Shown here piece after piece: positions 1-10,861 of a DNA stretch of 64,000 nt. Positions within the stretch are counted from its first letter, which is position 1. Each line of letters begins with the position of its first letter. The stretch spans positions 13,996,063-14,060,062 of the forward strand of contig NC_056049.1 of the NCBI RefSeq assembly GCF_004379255.2, in the 5' to 3' direction. Source of the stretch: Salvia splendens (lineage: Eukaryota > Streptophyta > Magnoliopsida > Lamiales > Lamiaceae). The notes below the pieces were generated by a model that saw nothing but the letters and a program-made list of their open reading frames with translations, made no database searches and had not been told where the DNA came from. A program made the translations under genes and the position numbers.

Positions 1-806
1 ACTTCTCTAGATGGAATTATCTTTTCTCTAGTCAAATGTTTTTCGACACTGAATGAGATCAAGAAGAATGAGACAAGTTCTGTAATTGGAAGTCTCATGT
101 ATGCTATGATTGTATAAGTTAGATATTAGCTTCGCCGATAGAAGCTTGATATCATTTTAACCATGGCCAAGGACATTGGATTGGTAAAGAATATACTATA
201 GTACTTGAAAAAGACTAAATGGTATGCTCTAGTTTACCAGACATCCATGTTATGTCCTTTAGGTTACATCGACTCAATTTTATAATTGATAGATGATCGA
301 GTCATCGTCTGACTATGTGTTCGCTTTAGGAGTTGAAAACTGAGTCATGAAGGAGTTTGAATACATCACAGACTCTGCCATGAAAATTACAAGTGCGGTT
401 TCATCGGAAACTGCTAATGTAGTTGTTCATCTTAGTAATTTCCTAATAGCTTTGACCGTGAATTCGAGTATGCCTATGAGTATTATATTTTGTTATGAAT
501 ACTCTAGCCATGTGTCTAACTCGAGGGAAGCACGATCTGATAAAGCTAAGGAATCACATACAGAGGAAGTATGAAATTAATTAAGGATTAAGTGCGCAGC
601 AAGACATTATAGTTACCAAGATATTATCAGAGAACAACCTGACAGAATTTTTTCACAAAATTCTTATATGGTAACATGTTTTACATATGAGGTGAAAAAA
701 TATGGTAGTTCGATGTATCATGGTCCGAGACCTACTTAGAGTATAAGTGGGAGAGTTTTAGCAGTGGGTATACTTGAAAGCATGATTTTGAGTATAAGTG
801 GGAGAT
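1..806 (+). pseudogene. Copia polyprotein 3' end (RT/RNase H), decayed
   Basis: Translation in shifting frames gives the C-terminal part of a Ty1/Copia polyprotein. Around 160-340 the text resembles the RNase H stretch that follows the reverse transcriptase (a GYxDS-like run near 262 and SSDYVFALGVEN near 301-335). The frame is broken many times, so nothing is expressible. Near 739-786 and 791-836 a motif containing AGTATAAGTGGGAGA is present twice. The purine run at 796-805 is the expected polypurine tract directly before an LTR. The element enters from the left edge, so its 5' part is outside the window. Confidence 0.65.
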
Positions 807-2245
807 TGTTAGGATTGGTATACTGAAAAGCATATTTCAAGCATGTTGCACGGATAGAATTGCTTGTATTCAATAAACTCTACAATCCACTTTTAACCCA
901 AGGGGGGAAGAAGTAATTTTATCGTATTGGCTTTTGCTTATGCATTTATAAGATGTTTCTCAAACATTTAAATGTATAAGAAGCAAACAAGTCTAATTCT
1001 TCTGCATAGTAGACTAGCCGTGAACGATGTTCACAGAAGGTGACGCAGTCGGTCCTTTGTAGAAGACAAATAGAATTTCACAATCTAGATAGGCTTTGAC
1101 TACCTATCGTGAAAGGTTGCAGTGTCAGTCCGCATGTTTCCTTACCTTAGGAAATAAACAACACTGGTGTGGTATAGCACTGAAGGATCTAACAGTTGAG
1201 ATAAGTCTTTCTTGCTATTTACTGAAAGACGAGGTCTCGGTGATTGTTATTTCTTGATCATTGTTGATATAACATTGAGCATACGATATTGATTATGCAC
1301 TACTTTGATTTATCAAATGGTGCGGATTTTTCGCAATCCAAGAATCCTGATAACTTGGGTAGTGGTGATCAATGTCTAGAGGTGCTAGTATTATTATGGC
1401 AATGAATCATGTGATGGGTGAGTCCAGTTTGATGATATCCTCAAGACGTGTTCGAAAAATGTTTTATTATTCAGAAACTCGGCCGGTTGGAATTTATTCT
1501 AGAATAATAAATAAAGATTTTGAACTAAACAACTCTTGGAAAAAGATATTAATTAATTAAAGTCAAATAGCAGACTTATGTTAATTAATGGATATTTATA
1601 TCTTAAACACGAGATATAATAAATTAAAGAGGTAAAGCCCGAATTACTCATAATTTTGGATTGGACGGGCAGTCAATATTATTATACTATAGTGGATTAT
1701 AATAATATTATGTAGGACTTGTATTAAATTGGAGCTCAAATTAATTAGTAAAAGTCCAACAGGTTTGGCCTAAGTCCAACCTCCATGAATCCCTAATCTG
1801 GTCCATCATAACTCTATATAAAGGAGATTAGACATAAGACAAATGAATTAATTCATTTTTTTAAATCGCACCTCTCTCCAGATTGAACGTGTTTTTCAGT
1901 CTATCCAGAACTGATTTTTTGTCTTCTCTAATCAAGTCCTTTTATTTCTGGCGAGCTTTGCCCACCCAAAGGTTAGACTGAGTTCGGGTAACACATTAGA
2001 AGGTTCGTGGTTGCGTACGAAGAACATCACGTGGAGAAGGCGCAAACAATCCTCGATTCTTTGGAGAATTTGTTCGGTAATTCTAAACCGTAGGAAATCA
2101 TGAATTAGGGTTTTATTTCCTAAGCATGATTTATGTGCGTTCTTGTATGCAATTGGTTGTTTAACATGTGAATAATTAATCCCATAATCAGTCAAATAGA
2201 TCGGTAGATCTGATTTATTTGTTTATGCATGTCTTCCGTTGTGCA
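807..2245 (+). mobile_element. Copia 3' LTR
   Basis: Starts with TGTTAGGATTGG immediately after the polypurine tract AAGTGGGAGA and is proposed to end at TTGTGCA (2245), giving a TG...CA unit of about 1.44 kb. A TATA box (TATATAAA, 1815-1822) sits where an LTR promoter would. The start is well placed by the polypurine tract. The end is inferred from the CA dinucleotide and from unrelated Gypsy sequence starting directly after it. No second LTR is in the window to confirm the length. Confidence 0.55.
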
Positions 2246-2365
2246 GTGGGCACCAATCCCCTTCACTATCTACTAATGTAGGGTGACAGTGGTTGCCTTC
2301 AATACACCGAAAGAAGCTAAAGGGCATATGATTAATGCTTGCCCCTAAGTCACATAAGATCTTTG
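2246..2365 (-). pseudogene. Gypsy aspartic protease fragment
   Basis: Read on the minus strand, this short stretch translates to LCDLGASINHMPFSFF and onward. That is the active-site neighbourhood of Ty3/Gypsy (Athila/Tat-like) retropepsins, whose usual form is CDLGASINLMP. Only about 40 codons survive and no flanking gag or RT is seen. It abuts the Copia LTR on its left, which places one insertion boundary at about 2245. Confidence 0.6.
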
Positions 2366-3101
2366 TTTGCCTATTGAGGACTAGAAATTTAAAATTATTT
2401 TAAGAGAGAAATTGATTTTCATATAAAATGTAGAGGAATAATTGTAGCTAGTAGATGAGATCTTATATTCAAAATCATCAAATGTCAAAATTTCCCTTTT
2501 CATTTAAAATTAAGAAAAAGAGGAGGGATTAATTTAAGCCACTAGATCTCAAGATTATGTGGCCAAGATTAAGTTACTACTAAGTTATAATACAAGATGT
2601 ATGTTTTCTTTATAATAAAAAACACCCAATGTGGGCGGGGTTTAGGCAAATCCCCAACCTGTAAATATGATCAAAATATATCATTCAAAAACATGACTCA
2701 AGCCCAAAAGTAACTTGGATCCAAAGACAGAGCAAGAGAAAGTTAACTGGAAACCCCACAAGTAAGTTATATCCATGCTATCAAGATATAGGTTATCATA
2801 TGATTAAATCTCTGTATATATACCAACCTGGTTAGTTATCAAATTAAGTTATCAAAATTGACATTTGTAATATACCGAATTGATTTAGTTATGAAAATTA
2901 TCAAATTAAGCTAATTATCATTTGATTAAACTCTTATATTATGGTATATTATTTAAAAAAAATTGATTTCTAGTAAGTGGCAAAAAGTGATTTGAAGTTT
3001 CTCACTTGAATATGAAATTTTAATATTGTAGAATATATGCTTCAGTTTGTCCCACATTGCTAAATGAGCATTCATTGATCCTATTTTTTAAGGAGTTTCA
3101 T
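2366..3101. other. AT-rich non-coding stretch
   Basis: No ORF, exon or recognisable repeat core is seen. The sequence is AT-rich and probably decayed transposon or spacer DNA. Confidence 0.5.
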
Positions 3102-3103
3102 TA

Positions 3104-3396
3104 CTCACTCTGTTATAAAGAAATATACAAATTTATAAATGATACCAGTTTTAATATACCATTGGTCAAATAACAAAGAGACACCCGTTTTAATATACCA
3201 TTGGTCAAATAAAAAAGAGATGTGAAAAATAAGAGAGGGAGAAACAAATATAATAGAAGTAGTGTTAGTAGATTATGAGGTCCACATGATTATTAGTGTG
3301 TAATTAGTTAAAAACTTTTTCATGTTTAGACTTGGTCTAATCTTCGAGGATGGCCTAAAATGGTAAAACTAATCTACTTTTTAAGGACGAATGAAG
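3104..3396. mobile_element. Stowaway-type (Tc1/mariner) MITE
   Basis: The left end reads CTCACTCTGTTATAAAG. The right end, reverse complemented, reads CTTCATTCGTCCTTAAAA. These are degenerate versions of the CTCCCTCCGTCC termini of plant Stowaway/mariner elements. The flanking dinucleotide TA is present on both sides (3102-3103 and 3397-3398), as expected for the TA target duplication. The interior has the AGAGAGGGAGAAA run and a GAGGTCCACATGATTATTAG segment of the kind common in these elements. Near the left end, GTTTTAATATACCATTGG is duplicated in tandem (about 3150 and 3187). There is no coding capacity. Confidence 0.65.
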
Positions 3397-3402
3397 TATT
3401 AC

Positions 3403-3772
3403 GGGAAATTGATCCATAAAAGCATAAACTTTGCCTAATATTTGTTTTTTCCCACGAAATTTAAAATTGGTAGTATATAATAGCACAAAGTTTGCACTTC
3501 ATTTGGTATTTCCCACGGCATGTCTATTACTATTTGTCTAACTTACTAGGCTTTTTTGTATCACACTTGACACAATTAAATCAACGTGGCTTTTTATCCT
3601 ACATGTTATGAACTTAAAAAGTGGTTTAAAATATCTAAAAATGTATCACGATTGCCTACGTAAAATAAGATTTAGATGAAAATATCTTATTTGAGTGAGT
3701 TTGGGAAATACCAAACCAAATGCAAAGTTTGTGATATTATATACCAATTTCAAAGTTCATGGGAAATACCAA
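3403..3772. mobile_element. Long-TIR MITE (MULE-like)
   Basis: Left arm 3439-3515 and right arm 3700-3772 are inverted copies over about 75 bp. Both carry an AAATTGGTA..TATATAATA core, a CACAAA-TTTGCA motif and TTTGGTATTTCCC. The loop of about 185 bp has no ORF. Long terminal inverted repeats with a non-coding centre fit a Mutator-like MITE. I could not fix the exact ends or a target duplication. It lies directly between the Stowaway element and the satellite block. Confidence 0.6.
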
Positions 3773-4860
3773 ATTGCAAATGAAACACTCTATAAACAAA
3801 CTAGATGCACTACAAACACACTACACACAATGCATTGCAACTATACACAAACTAGATAGATTAATTACATTATACACAAAATACACACATTACACACACT
3901 ATAAACCAAATACATATACTAGACACTATACATACAGAATTATACATACAGACAGCTACATACATAAAATAAACATATACAAAAAATACAAACAAAGCAC
4001 ACACAATAAACACACATTGGACACACGCTATACACAATGTTCATAAAACAAATAGACTAAATACACAAAACAGGCAGAACCCTAAAATTACACAGACTAC
4101 AAACAAAATACAAACATTTCACGCACAAAACACACACACTACATTACACAGAAAATGCACATTATACATAGGACACAAAATACACGCTCTATACAGACTA
4201 TTCACAATATACACAAACTATACACTAAATATACATGTACAAAAATACATACTATAAGCACCATACACAAAGTACACGCTCTATACACAAAATACAAGCA
4301 CATTCATACACACATAACACAAAATACACACAACATAGATTGCACATAATACACAAGACGCTATACCCAAAGTATATACACAAAATACACAAGTACATAT
4401 AGCACACAATACACAAAGTGCTCAAAATACATTGCACACAACACACACACTACACACAAAATATATATACAATATACACAAAACAATGCTACACAATATA
4501 CACAAATACACACCATGTGCTCATAATACATATATTAAACACAATACACATTTTACATAGGACACAAAATACACGCTCTATACAAACTATTCACAATATA
4601 CACAAACTATACACTAAATATACATGTACAAAAAACACACTATACGCACCATACACAAAGTACACGCTCTATACACAAAATACAAGCACATTAATGTGTG
4701 TTTTATGTAGTGTGTGCATTGTGTATTTTCTGTAGTTTGTGTATTGTGTATTTTCTGTAGCGTGTGTAGCACATAGTCTGTGTTTTGCGTTTACAGTGCA
4801 TGTATTTTGCGTAACCGCAAATACAAAATACAGATAGTGCCCTACACGCACTCACTATAA
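3773..4860. repeat. Satellite block 1 (TACACA-rich)
   Basis: About 1.1 kb of variants of TACACAAAATACAC. A higher-order duplication is visible: the segment starting near 4157 (TACATAGGACACAAAATACA and onward) recurs near 4547, a period of about 390 bp. At about 4690 the strand bias flips and the sequence becomes TGTGTAT-rich up to about 4815. Small ORFs here encode only T/H/Y-rich tracts and are composition artefacts. Most of the block is the reverse complement of parts of the block at 28390-31890. Confidence 0.85.
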
Positions 4861-5133
4861 AAAATAAACAATACATGTGGTTATTTTGATTTCTTTCGTA
4901 GAGTTCTTCCTATGCTCTGGCTCATGTGGTTATTTTGATTTCTTTTGTGCTTATACATTTATATGACTGATCACCTTATAAAAGCATTTTTTAGGTTTCA
5001 ATTATACTTAAAGCATGTTTTAATTCAAGTTATGAGCATGATACATGTGATAATTGCGCGAATAGAATTTTTCTAAATAATCTGTTAAATAAATTAGAAT
5101 TATTATGTAATTGATTTTATCATGCGCTTCCGC
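4861..5133. other. AT-rich spacer
   Basis: Non-coding. A short direct repeat (CATGTGGTTATTTTGATTTC at about 4875 and 4924) is the only structure seen. The segment ending in ATCATGCGCTTCCGCTG resembles the end of a plant LTR but is too short to classify. Confidence 0.35.
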
Positions 5134-7205
5134 TGCCAACCCCTTCACACTCGACCACACAAGAATTCGAGTTTAGAGGTTCGTACAACACGATTTATTT
5201 AAATATCAGCGTCTTAGGAAAAAGTAGAAATTAGCACAACGGAAACGACTGAAACACGGTTCCATGTATGAAGACATGAACCTCCGAGAGTACTGCATGA
5301 TTTAGAAATAAGCCCACTTGATTAAGCACTCTCCCTTCATTGCGGCTCAACCTACAGATTTAGAAATACAAGTAGGACTGAGTACAAAACATACTCAGTG
5401 AATACATTGCCGAAAGATATAAATATACATGTATACAAGAAATATTGTCAAGCCATTATAACAATAACACTTGGGAGTTTTTTTGTTAAACCTTAAACCT
5501 TGCAACTTTTTTAAGAAAATACCTCCTTCTTAGGATATTACTTCCTTGCGATTGCCTTAGTTAAAAAAATTTATTAATGACCATTTAGCTTCAAGATAAG
5601 TAAAAGTAGATGTCATGCACCTAGGATTATATCTCGTCTCATTCCTTTAAACCATTAACTTCATTAATTCAACTAAGAGATTTAATTCATTTGCAAGAAA
5701 TTAATTAAATCAAGAGGTTAAATAATTTAACCATGAATTTACCTTACTCAAATTATGCAAGGACACAAACAAATTTAAGACAATAAATCCCAAAGCTTCA
5801 ACTTAGACATAGCTTACTAGTTAAATAATTCTAACTTTAAGAATAAATTATTATTATTATTATCATAAAAGTTAGACTAATCCAATATTAAAATTTAAAG
5901 AAGACTTTGGCTCAAATATTTTAATTTTAAAGAGTCCATTCAATATAATAAAAGATAAATAAAAGAGGCCCTAAAAATTAATTAATTTTAAGATCCATTC
6001 TTTAGCCATTAAAGAAATAAATGATCAAGCCCTACTCACGTCATACTCACTTTGCGCCTCCTGCCCCCCTCCCCACGTCTCTCTCTCAAATCTCCCTTTT
6101 CTCTCTCGCCTCTGCCGGAAACGGCTACTGCCGGTCACGCCGGCGCCGACCAGCCGCCCCTCTCTCCTTCTTCCTTTCTCTTTCTTTCTCTTTCCCCTCT
6201 TCTCACTTTCTCTCGGTCTCCTTCTCCACCAGCACCACCGCCGGCTGGAAACCGCCGCTGCTGCCGTCGGGCTGCCGCCGCCGCTGCGCCGGCCGCCGCC
6301 GCTTCGGAGGTGAGTATATTTCACTTTTTAAATTTTGTAAAACAATTTTCTAAACTTTGAATCTTTGCTTAAATTTTCAGAAATCAAGAGGGGTTGAAAA
6401 GACATTGAAAAAGAGTGTCGTCTTTTGCCGGATTTCGTCACCACCGCCGGGCTGCCGTCGCCGCCGCTGAGCCGCCGGAGGGCAGAAACTCCAGCCCATG
6501 TATGATTTCTTATTTCCTTAGTTTAATCTTTAATTAATTGGCTTATGTATTTGTGATTCAAGAGGCCAAGGTTTTCCTATTTATGCTTAAGAGTTGAGAT
6601 CTTGAAGAAATATTAAGCATGCTTGTGTTTTGGGTTTTGGGACGGAGATATGTACTAAATGATGGCATGCTTTGAAGAAAGAATTTTGGTAGGGAACTTA
6701 CTTAGATGATGAGAAAAAGCTTGATGAATGAACAATATGCAACTCTCCTCTCCTTGCTAGCTAGACTCTTGAAGCACTTTCCTCCAAACTTGAATGGGTG
6801 GAAACATGGATTTTTGTGGGTGGAATGGATAAGTTTATATGATGAAACTGATGAGAGATTGTGATGGGAAAAAGGGTTGATAGGGATGTTCTATTTATAG
6901 TGAATTTCTTACCGTGTGATGTTTAATGTGGCGACAAGATACATAAGGCTCCTCTCCTCTTATTCTTCATACTCATCATGGTGTTGGGGACTTTGTTCCT
7001 CTGATTCTAATTAACTCACTGTTGGAGCATGCATGGGGAGGATTTATTCATGCAAGATTTTGAAAATGATAATGCATGTGTGCTATATGGGCTATGGCTA
7101 GCTGCAACGGGACGAGCAATTTTGTTTAGGTTTGTATACTCAATGTCATACACAAACTAAACATTGCACAATTATGCCCACTGTTGAGGTTTTGGGGCAC
7201 TTCAG
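5134..7205 (-). mobile_element. Probable solo LTR (Gypsy-like)
   Basis: Read on the minus strand, it runs from TGAAGTGCCCC (7205) to GGGGTTGGCA (5134), with TG...CA ends. A TATA box CTATAAATAG lies at 6900-6891 on that strand. It is followed by a long leader with a GC-rich CCG-repeat and CT-rich region (6050-6490). A perfect hairpin, ACTGAGTA-CAAAACA-TACTCAGT, lies at 5377-5399 near the far end. This layout is typical of large plant Gypsy LTRs. No gag or pol is attached and I found no clear target duplication, so a decayed host promoter with a first exon remains possible. Confidence 0.4.
5377..5399. terminator. Perfect hairpin in putative LTR
   Basis: ACTGAGTA and TACTCAGT are exact reverse complements around a 7-nt loop. 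In plant Gypsy LTRs an ACTGAG-type palindrome often lies near the R/U5 polyadenylation region. The role here is inferred from position only. Confidence 0.35.
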
Positions 7206-7610
7206 GCCTTTGTTTGCTGCGTGCATTTGAATAAGCAATATCTATGGGATATTAAGAAACCTATTTAATATTGTAAGCATTATATCTGGGATGTTGAGTA
7301 ATACTAGTTCAGTCATGCACTTCAGCTCATTCTTCAATTTAATATTTGCCATGTTTTTCTGTTAATTCATCAATTCAACAAATAGGTCATAAAGTCTAAT
7401 ATTTAGATGCATCAAAACATTTGTATATGGTTTCCAAAAACAAAGATGATGAACTTGTGATTTTAAGGTCCCATATTGTTTCATGCCTATTGTTTGTTCT
7501 ACTTCTAATTTACGGAACAGTTTAAACATTATTTACTACAGATTTATATAAAAAAGTTTACTAATTATATTACTAACCTATTTAAATATATTTTTCTATT
7601 TATGTATCAG
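7206..7610. other. Non-coding spacer or intron
   Basis: AT-rich sequence with no supported exon. It ends in a good acceptor (TATGTATCAG at 7601-7610). Confidence 0.4.
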
Positions 7611-7705
7611 GTTGCATAGAAAAGAGAAGATTATGATTGCAGCTTTGGAAAAAGGCAAAACACCAATTTTAAGAGAACTGTTTAATGCAGAACAGTTTCA
7701 AAGCA
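7611..7705 (+). pseudogene. Unassigned exon fragment
   Basis: Bounded by an acceptor (TATGTATCAG) and a donor (AGCAG|GTACGT). Frame 2 reads LHRKEKIMIAALEKGKTPIL and onward to FQSR without a stop. I do not recognise the family. It does not match the MOR1 exons that follow. Ten bases downstream, the tail of a MOR1 exon (AAATAAAGAAG) begins, so this looks like a fusion between a piece of another gene and the MOR1 array. Confidence 0.4.
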
Positions 7706-7714
7706 GGTACGTAG

Positions 7715-8329
7715 AAAAAATAAAGAAGGTATGCTATGGTTTCCATGACCACAAGTCCACAAGTTGATCCAGTTCTTTCTTGACTTCATGTATAATATAT
7801 TGTTGGTCTTAATATCGTGGCCAAGTGTTATTGATGTAAACATTTGTAACCATTACAAGTCCACAAAATTTCTGAATTTTGCAGGTTATTACAGATGTAA
7901 ACATTACGATAGGAAGAAAAAAAAGGAAAAAAAAAGTGTTGCTGATGCAGCTGAATCTATTCAAGCACCGGGCAACCTGTATAGGAGTCTGAGAACACTT
8001 CCCAAAAACAGGAAAAAAAAGAAGAAAAGAAAAAAAGGAAAAAAATGGAAAAAAGGAAAAAAAGAAAAAAAAGGAAAAAAGAAGGTAGAGACGAATACTC
8101 AACTATGCCTGTGGAGCATGAAGATGTTGAGGTTTGAGCTGTTGTTTTCCCTCTTACCTTTTGTGTGATTGCTGAATTTATTATTACGGATATCACGATA
8201 GATATTTTTGACTAACTGGGCCATATTTCTTTATAGCCAAGAGAAATGACTTTGGAAGACATTGAGAACAGATTAGGATAAAGACGATTACTCAACTAAA
8301 ATGTGCGGTGTGGAAAGAACGGCTTAAAG
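7715..8329 (+). pseudogene. MOR1: MOR1-like fragment, unit a
   Basis: Contains three exon pieces. The first is the last bases of the ...TIKK exon (7715-7728, donor GTATGC). The second is an exon at 7885-8131, starting VITDVNI, broken by a purine tract, then AAESIQAPGNLYRSLRTLP, a second long GGAAAAAA-type tract, and a tail encoding PVEHEDVE. The third is an exon at 8237-8329 encoding a shortened MSLEEIE..ITQLK..WKERLKG with about 15 bases deleted at GGATAAAG. The parent family is MOR1/XMAP215, a TOG-domain protein that binds tubulin and promotes microtubule growth. Frame breaks make this non-functional. Confidence 0.75.
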
Positions 8330-9082
8330 GTTAGGGTTCAAATTATTGCTTGACCTTATTTGTGACCGTTATATTGTTAGGTCTGTTTGTGTGTTTTCCC
8401 CCTTAAGTTATGGTTTTGCATCGTGGGCTCATTGTATCTCACTTTTTGGGTGTAAACATGTCCCTTAACCGTATGATTTACAGCTTACTAGAAACAATGA
8501 TTGCATGTTTGCATCATAGAAATTTGTTACAATTACAAATGGATACAATTTTATCAGGCTATGATGCTAATGTATGCTTAGAAAAATAACTCTTGACCTG
8601 TGCATCTGTTTTGCAAGTCAGTTTGGTGTCTTTTGATAATTTCATTATAATTTTATCGTTCTTCTGTTTTTCTTGAGGATAATTTCTCTGGTTAGTTAAT
8701 ATACTCCCGTTGAAGAAATTGCCAGTTTTTCTATGTGTGGTTTCCTTGTCTACCAATTTTTTTTATAGATTTAGCAACGTTAGCATGGTATTGTCCTGCC
8801 TTAGTAATTCAGTCTTATATCTCTCCCCTTATAGGTATCCAAAAATTTGAGAATATACAGGGTTCCGCTTTTGCTATTATTAGCGAATGATTGAAGTAAT
8901 ATGGAGCTTTTCAAGGTATTATGCTACTTTCCATTATAACTCATTCATCTTATAATCAAAAATTGATTAGGTTATTCCACTTTTCCATATCATTATATTG
9001 ATTTTTCTCATGCCGCATATCCATTGCAGATAATTGTGATTCTGGTAGCATTTTATTCATACTTTTTATATTTTATTTTCAG
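8330..9082 (+). other. Intronic sequence of the MOR1 array
   Basis: Non-coding. It contains the intron motif block (CCCCTTAAGTTATGGTTTTGCATC and following) that recurs after each copy of the MSLEEIE exon, and the block TATTATTAGCGAATGA that precedes each ...KWCERKEAVAEL exon. Confidence 0.6.
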
Positions 9083-10758
9083 AATGCTTCAAATGGTGTG
9101 AGAGGAAAGAGGCTGTCGCTGAACTAACAGAACTTGCACCCGCCAAAAAGATTACTCCTGGAGATTTTTCAGAAGTTTGTCGTACAATAAAGAAGGTATG
9201 CTATGGTTTCCAGGACCACAAGTCCACAAGTTAATCCAGTTCTTTCTTGACTTTATGCAGAACATATTGTTGGTCTTAATATCGTAGCCAAATAATTCGT
9301 GTTGCCTGCACAACATTTTTGAATCTTGCAGGTTATCACAGATGTAAACATTACGATAGGAAGAAGGAAAAAAAATAGTTTCTGTTGCAGAAAAGGGCAA
9401 CCTTTTTAGGGGTCTGAGAACACTTCCCAAAAAAAAAAGGAAAAAATGGAAAAAAAAGAAAAGAAAAAGAAAAAAAGGAAAAAAGAAAAAAAAAGTAGAG
9501 ATGATTACTCAATTATGCCTGTGGAGCTTGAAGATGTTGAGGTTTGAGCTACGATTTTCTTTTCCCCTCTTACCTTTTGTATGATAGCTGAATACAATTA
9601 GGGACATCACGATAGATATTTTTGACTAACTGGCCCATTTTTCTTTACAGCCAGGAAAAATGAGTTTGGAAGAGATTGAGAACAGATTAGGATCCCTTAT
9701 TCAAACGGAGACGATTACTCAACTAAAATGTGCTGTGTGGATAGAGCAGCTTAAAGGTTAGAGTTCAAATTACCATTTGACCTTATTTATGACAGTTACA
9801 TATTTAGGTCATATATATGTGTGTTTTTATGTGTGTTTTCCCCCTTAAAATATGATTTTGCATCAAGGGTTCATTGTATCCCACTTTTTGGGTATAAACA
9901 TGTACATCAACTGTATGATTTGCAGCTTATTGGAAACAATGATTGCATGTTTGTCTATAAACTGAGATTTTAGACACTATCATGCGTCCCAGAAATTTGT
10001 TACAAATGGAAACAATTTTATCTTGCTCTGATGCTAATGTATGATTAGAAAAATAACTCTAGACCGGTGCATCTGTTTCTAAGTCAGTTGGTGTCTGTTG
10101 ATCATTTCATAGATGATTATGTTTCATAATTATTTTATCGTTATTCTGTTTTTCTTAAGGAAAGTTTTTCAGGTTAGTTAATATGCTCCCGTTGAAGATT
10201 GTCAGTCATTCCATGTGTGGTTTCTTTGTCTACCTAAATATTTTACTGATTTAGCAACGTTAGTATGGAATTGTTCTGTCTTAGATATTCTTCATCCTAT
10301 ATTTACAAGTATATGGATTCTACAATCTGCTTGTTTGAATTTTTCTTTTGCTCTTAAGATAAACCTTTATCCAATTCCTTTGCCAATGTTTAACTTGGAC
10401 AAATTTATCTTGTATATTTGAAGCAAAATAGTATATGGGGTGTAGATTAATCCTCATATAATGGCTTTTTACTTTCAATTTTCTTGATATTCTCTTTAAA
10501 TACTGCTTTGTTTATTGGTCTTTTTTAAAAAGGTTATATTGCTGAAATATACATTTTGTTTTTGGTTCTTCGATGTTAGAGTATTAAACTTATTGAGATG
10601 CTTTTGTATGAATTGCTTTAAAAAATGAGGCCACCCATTCAAAATTGTTATCTTGCTAATGATAAAATCTGTAATTCAATTTTTAATTTCTGATTTTTTT
10701 GTTTCAGCTATTGTGTCTTTTAAAGAGCAGCTGAAGCATGCTTTAATGAAATATTGAG
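9083..10758 (+). pseudogene. MOR1: MOR1-like fragment, unit b (best preserved)
   Basis: Four exon-like pieces. 9083-9195 reads FKWCERKEAVAELTELAPAK through SEVCRTIKK without a break. 9332-9541 starts VITDVN and then has purine tracts. 9651-9756 reads MSLEEIENRLGSLIQTETIT through LKG. 10708-10758 reads AIVSFKEQLKHALMKY and then a stop. The first, third and fourth align with the TOG2/TOG3 region of MOR1-family proteins as I recall it. In the family, roughly 200 or more residues lie between GLRTL and the acidic ..EDVE segment. Here a purine tract occupies that place. Confidence 0.75.
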
Positions 10759-10861
10759 GGTTTGTTTACAAGAAACTGTATGAACATCCAAAATTTTTAT
10801 TCCTTGAATGAGGTTTGCTAACTTTAGTTGTTAGGTGGCACTAAACCTATCTTATATCACT

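Noticed and set aside
3759..4851. Several 60-105 codon ORFs on both strands
   Set aside because: They are T/H/Y/C-rich tracts dictated by the TACACA/TGTGTA satellite, with no domain and no independent start context.
6021..6360. Overlapping ORFs of about 100 codons in a GC-rich island
   Set aside because: Pro/Ser/Ala-rich low-complexity readings on both strands. The island is better explained as a CCG/CT-rich untranslated leader in a putative LTR.
7764..8168. 134-codon Lys-rich ORF
   Set aside because: It runs through intron, splice sites and a purine tract of a MOR1 pseudoexon; the Lys run is only the GGAAAAAA repeat.
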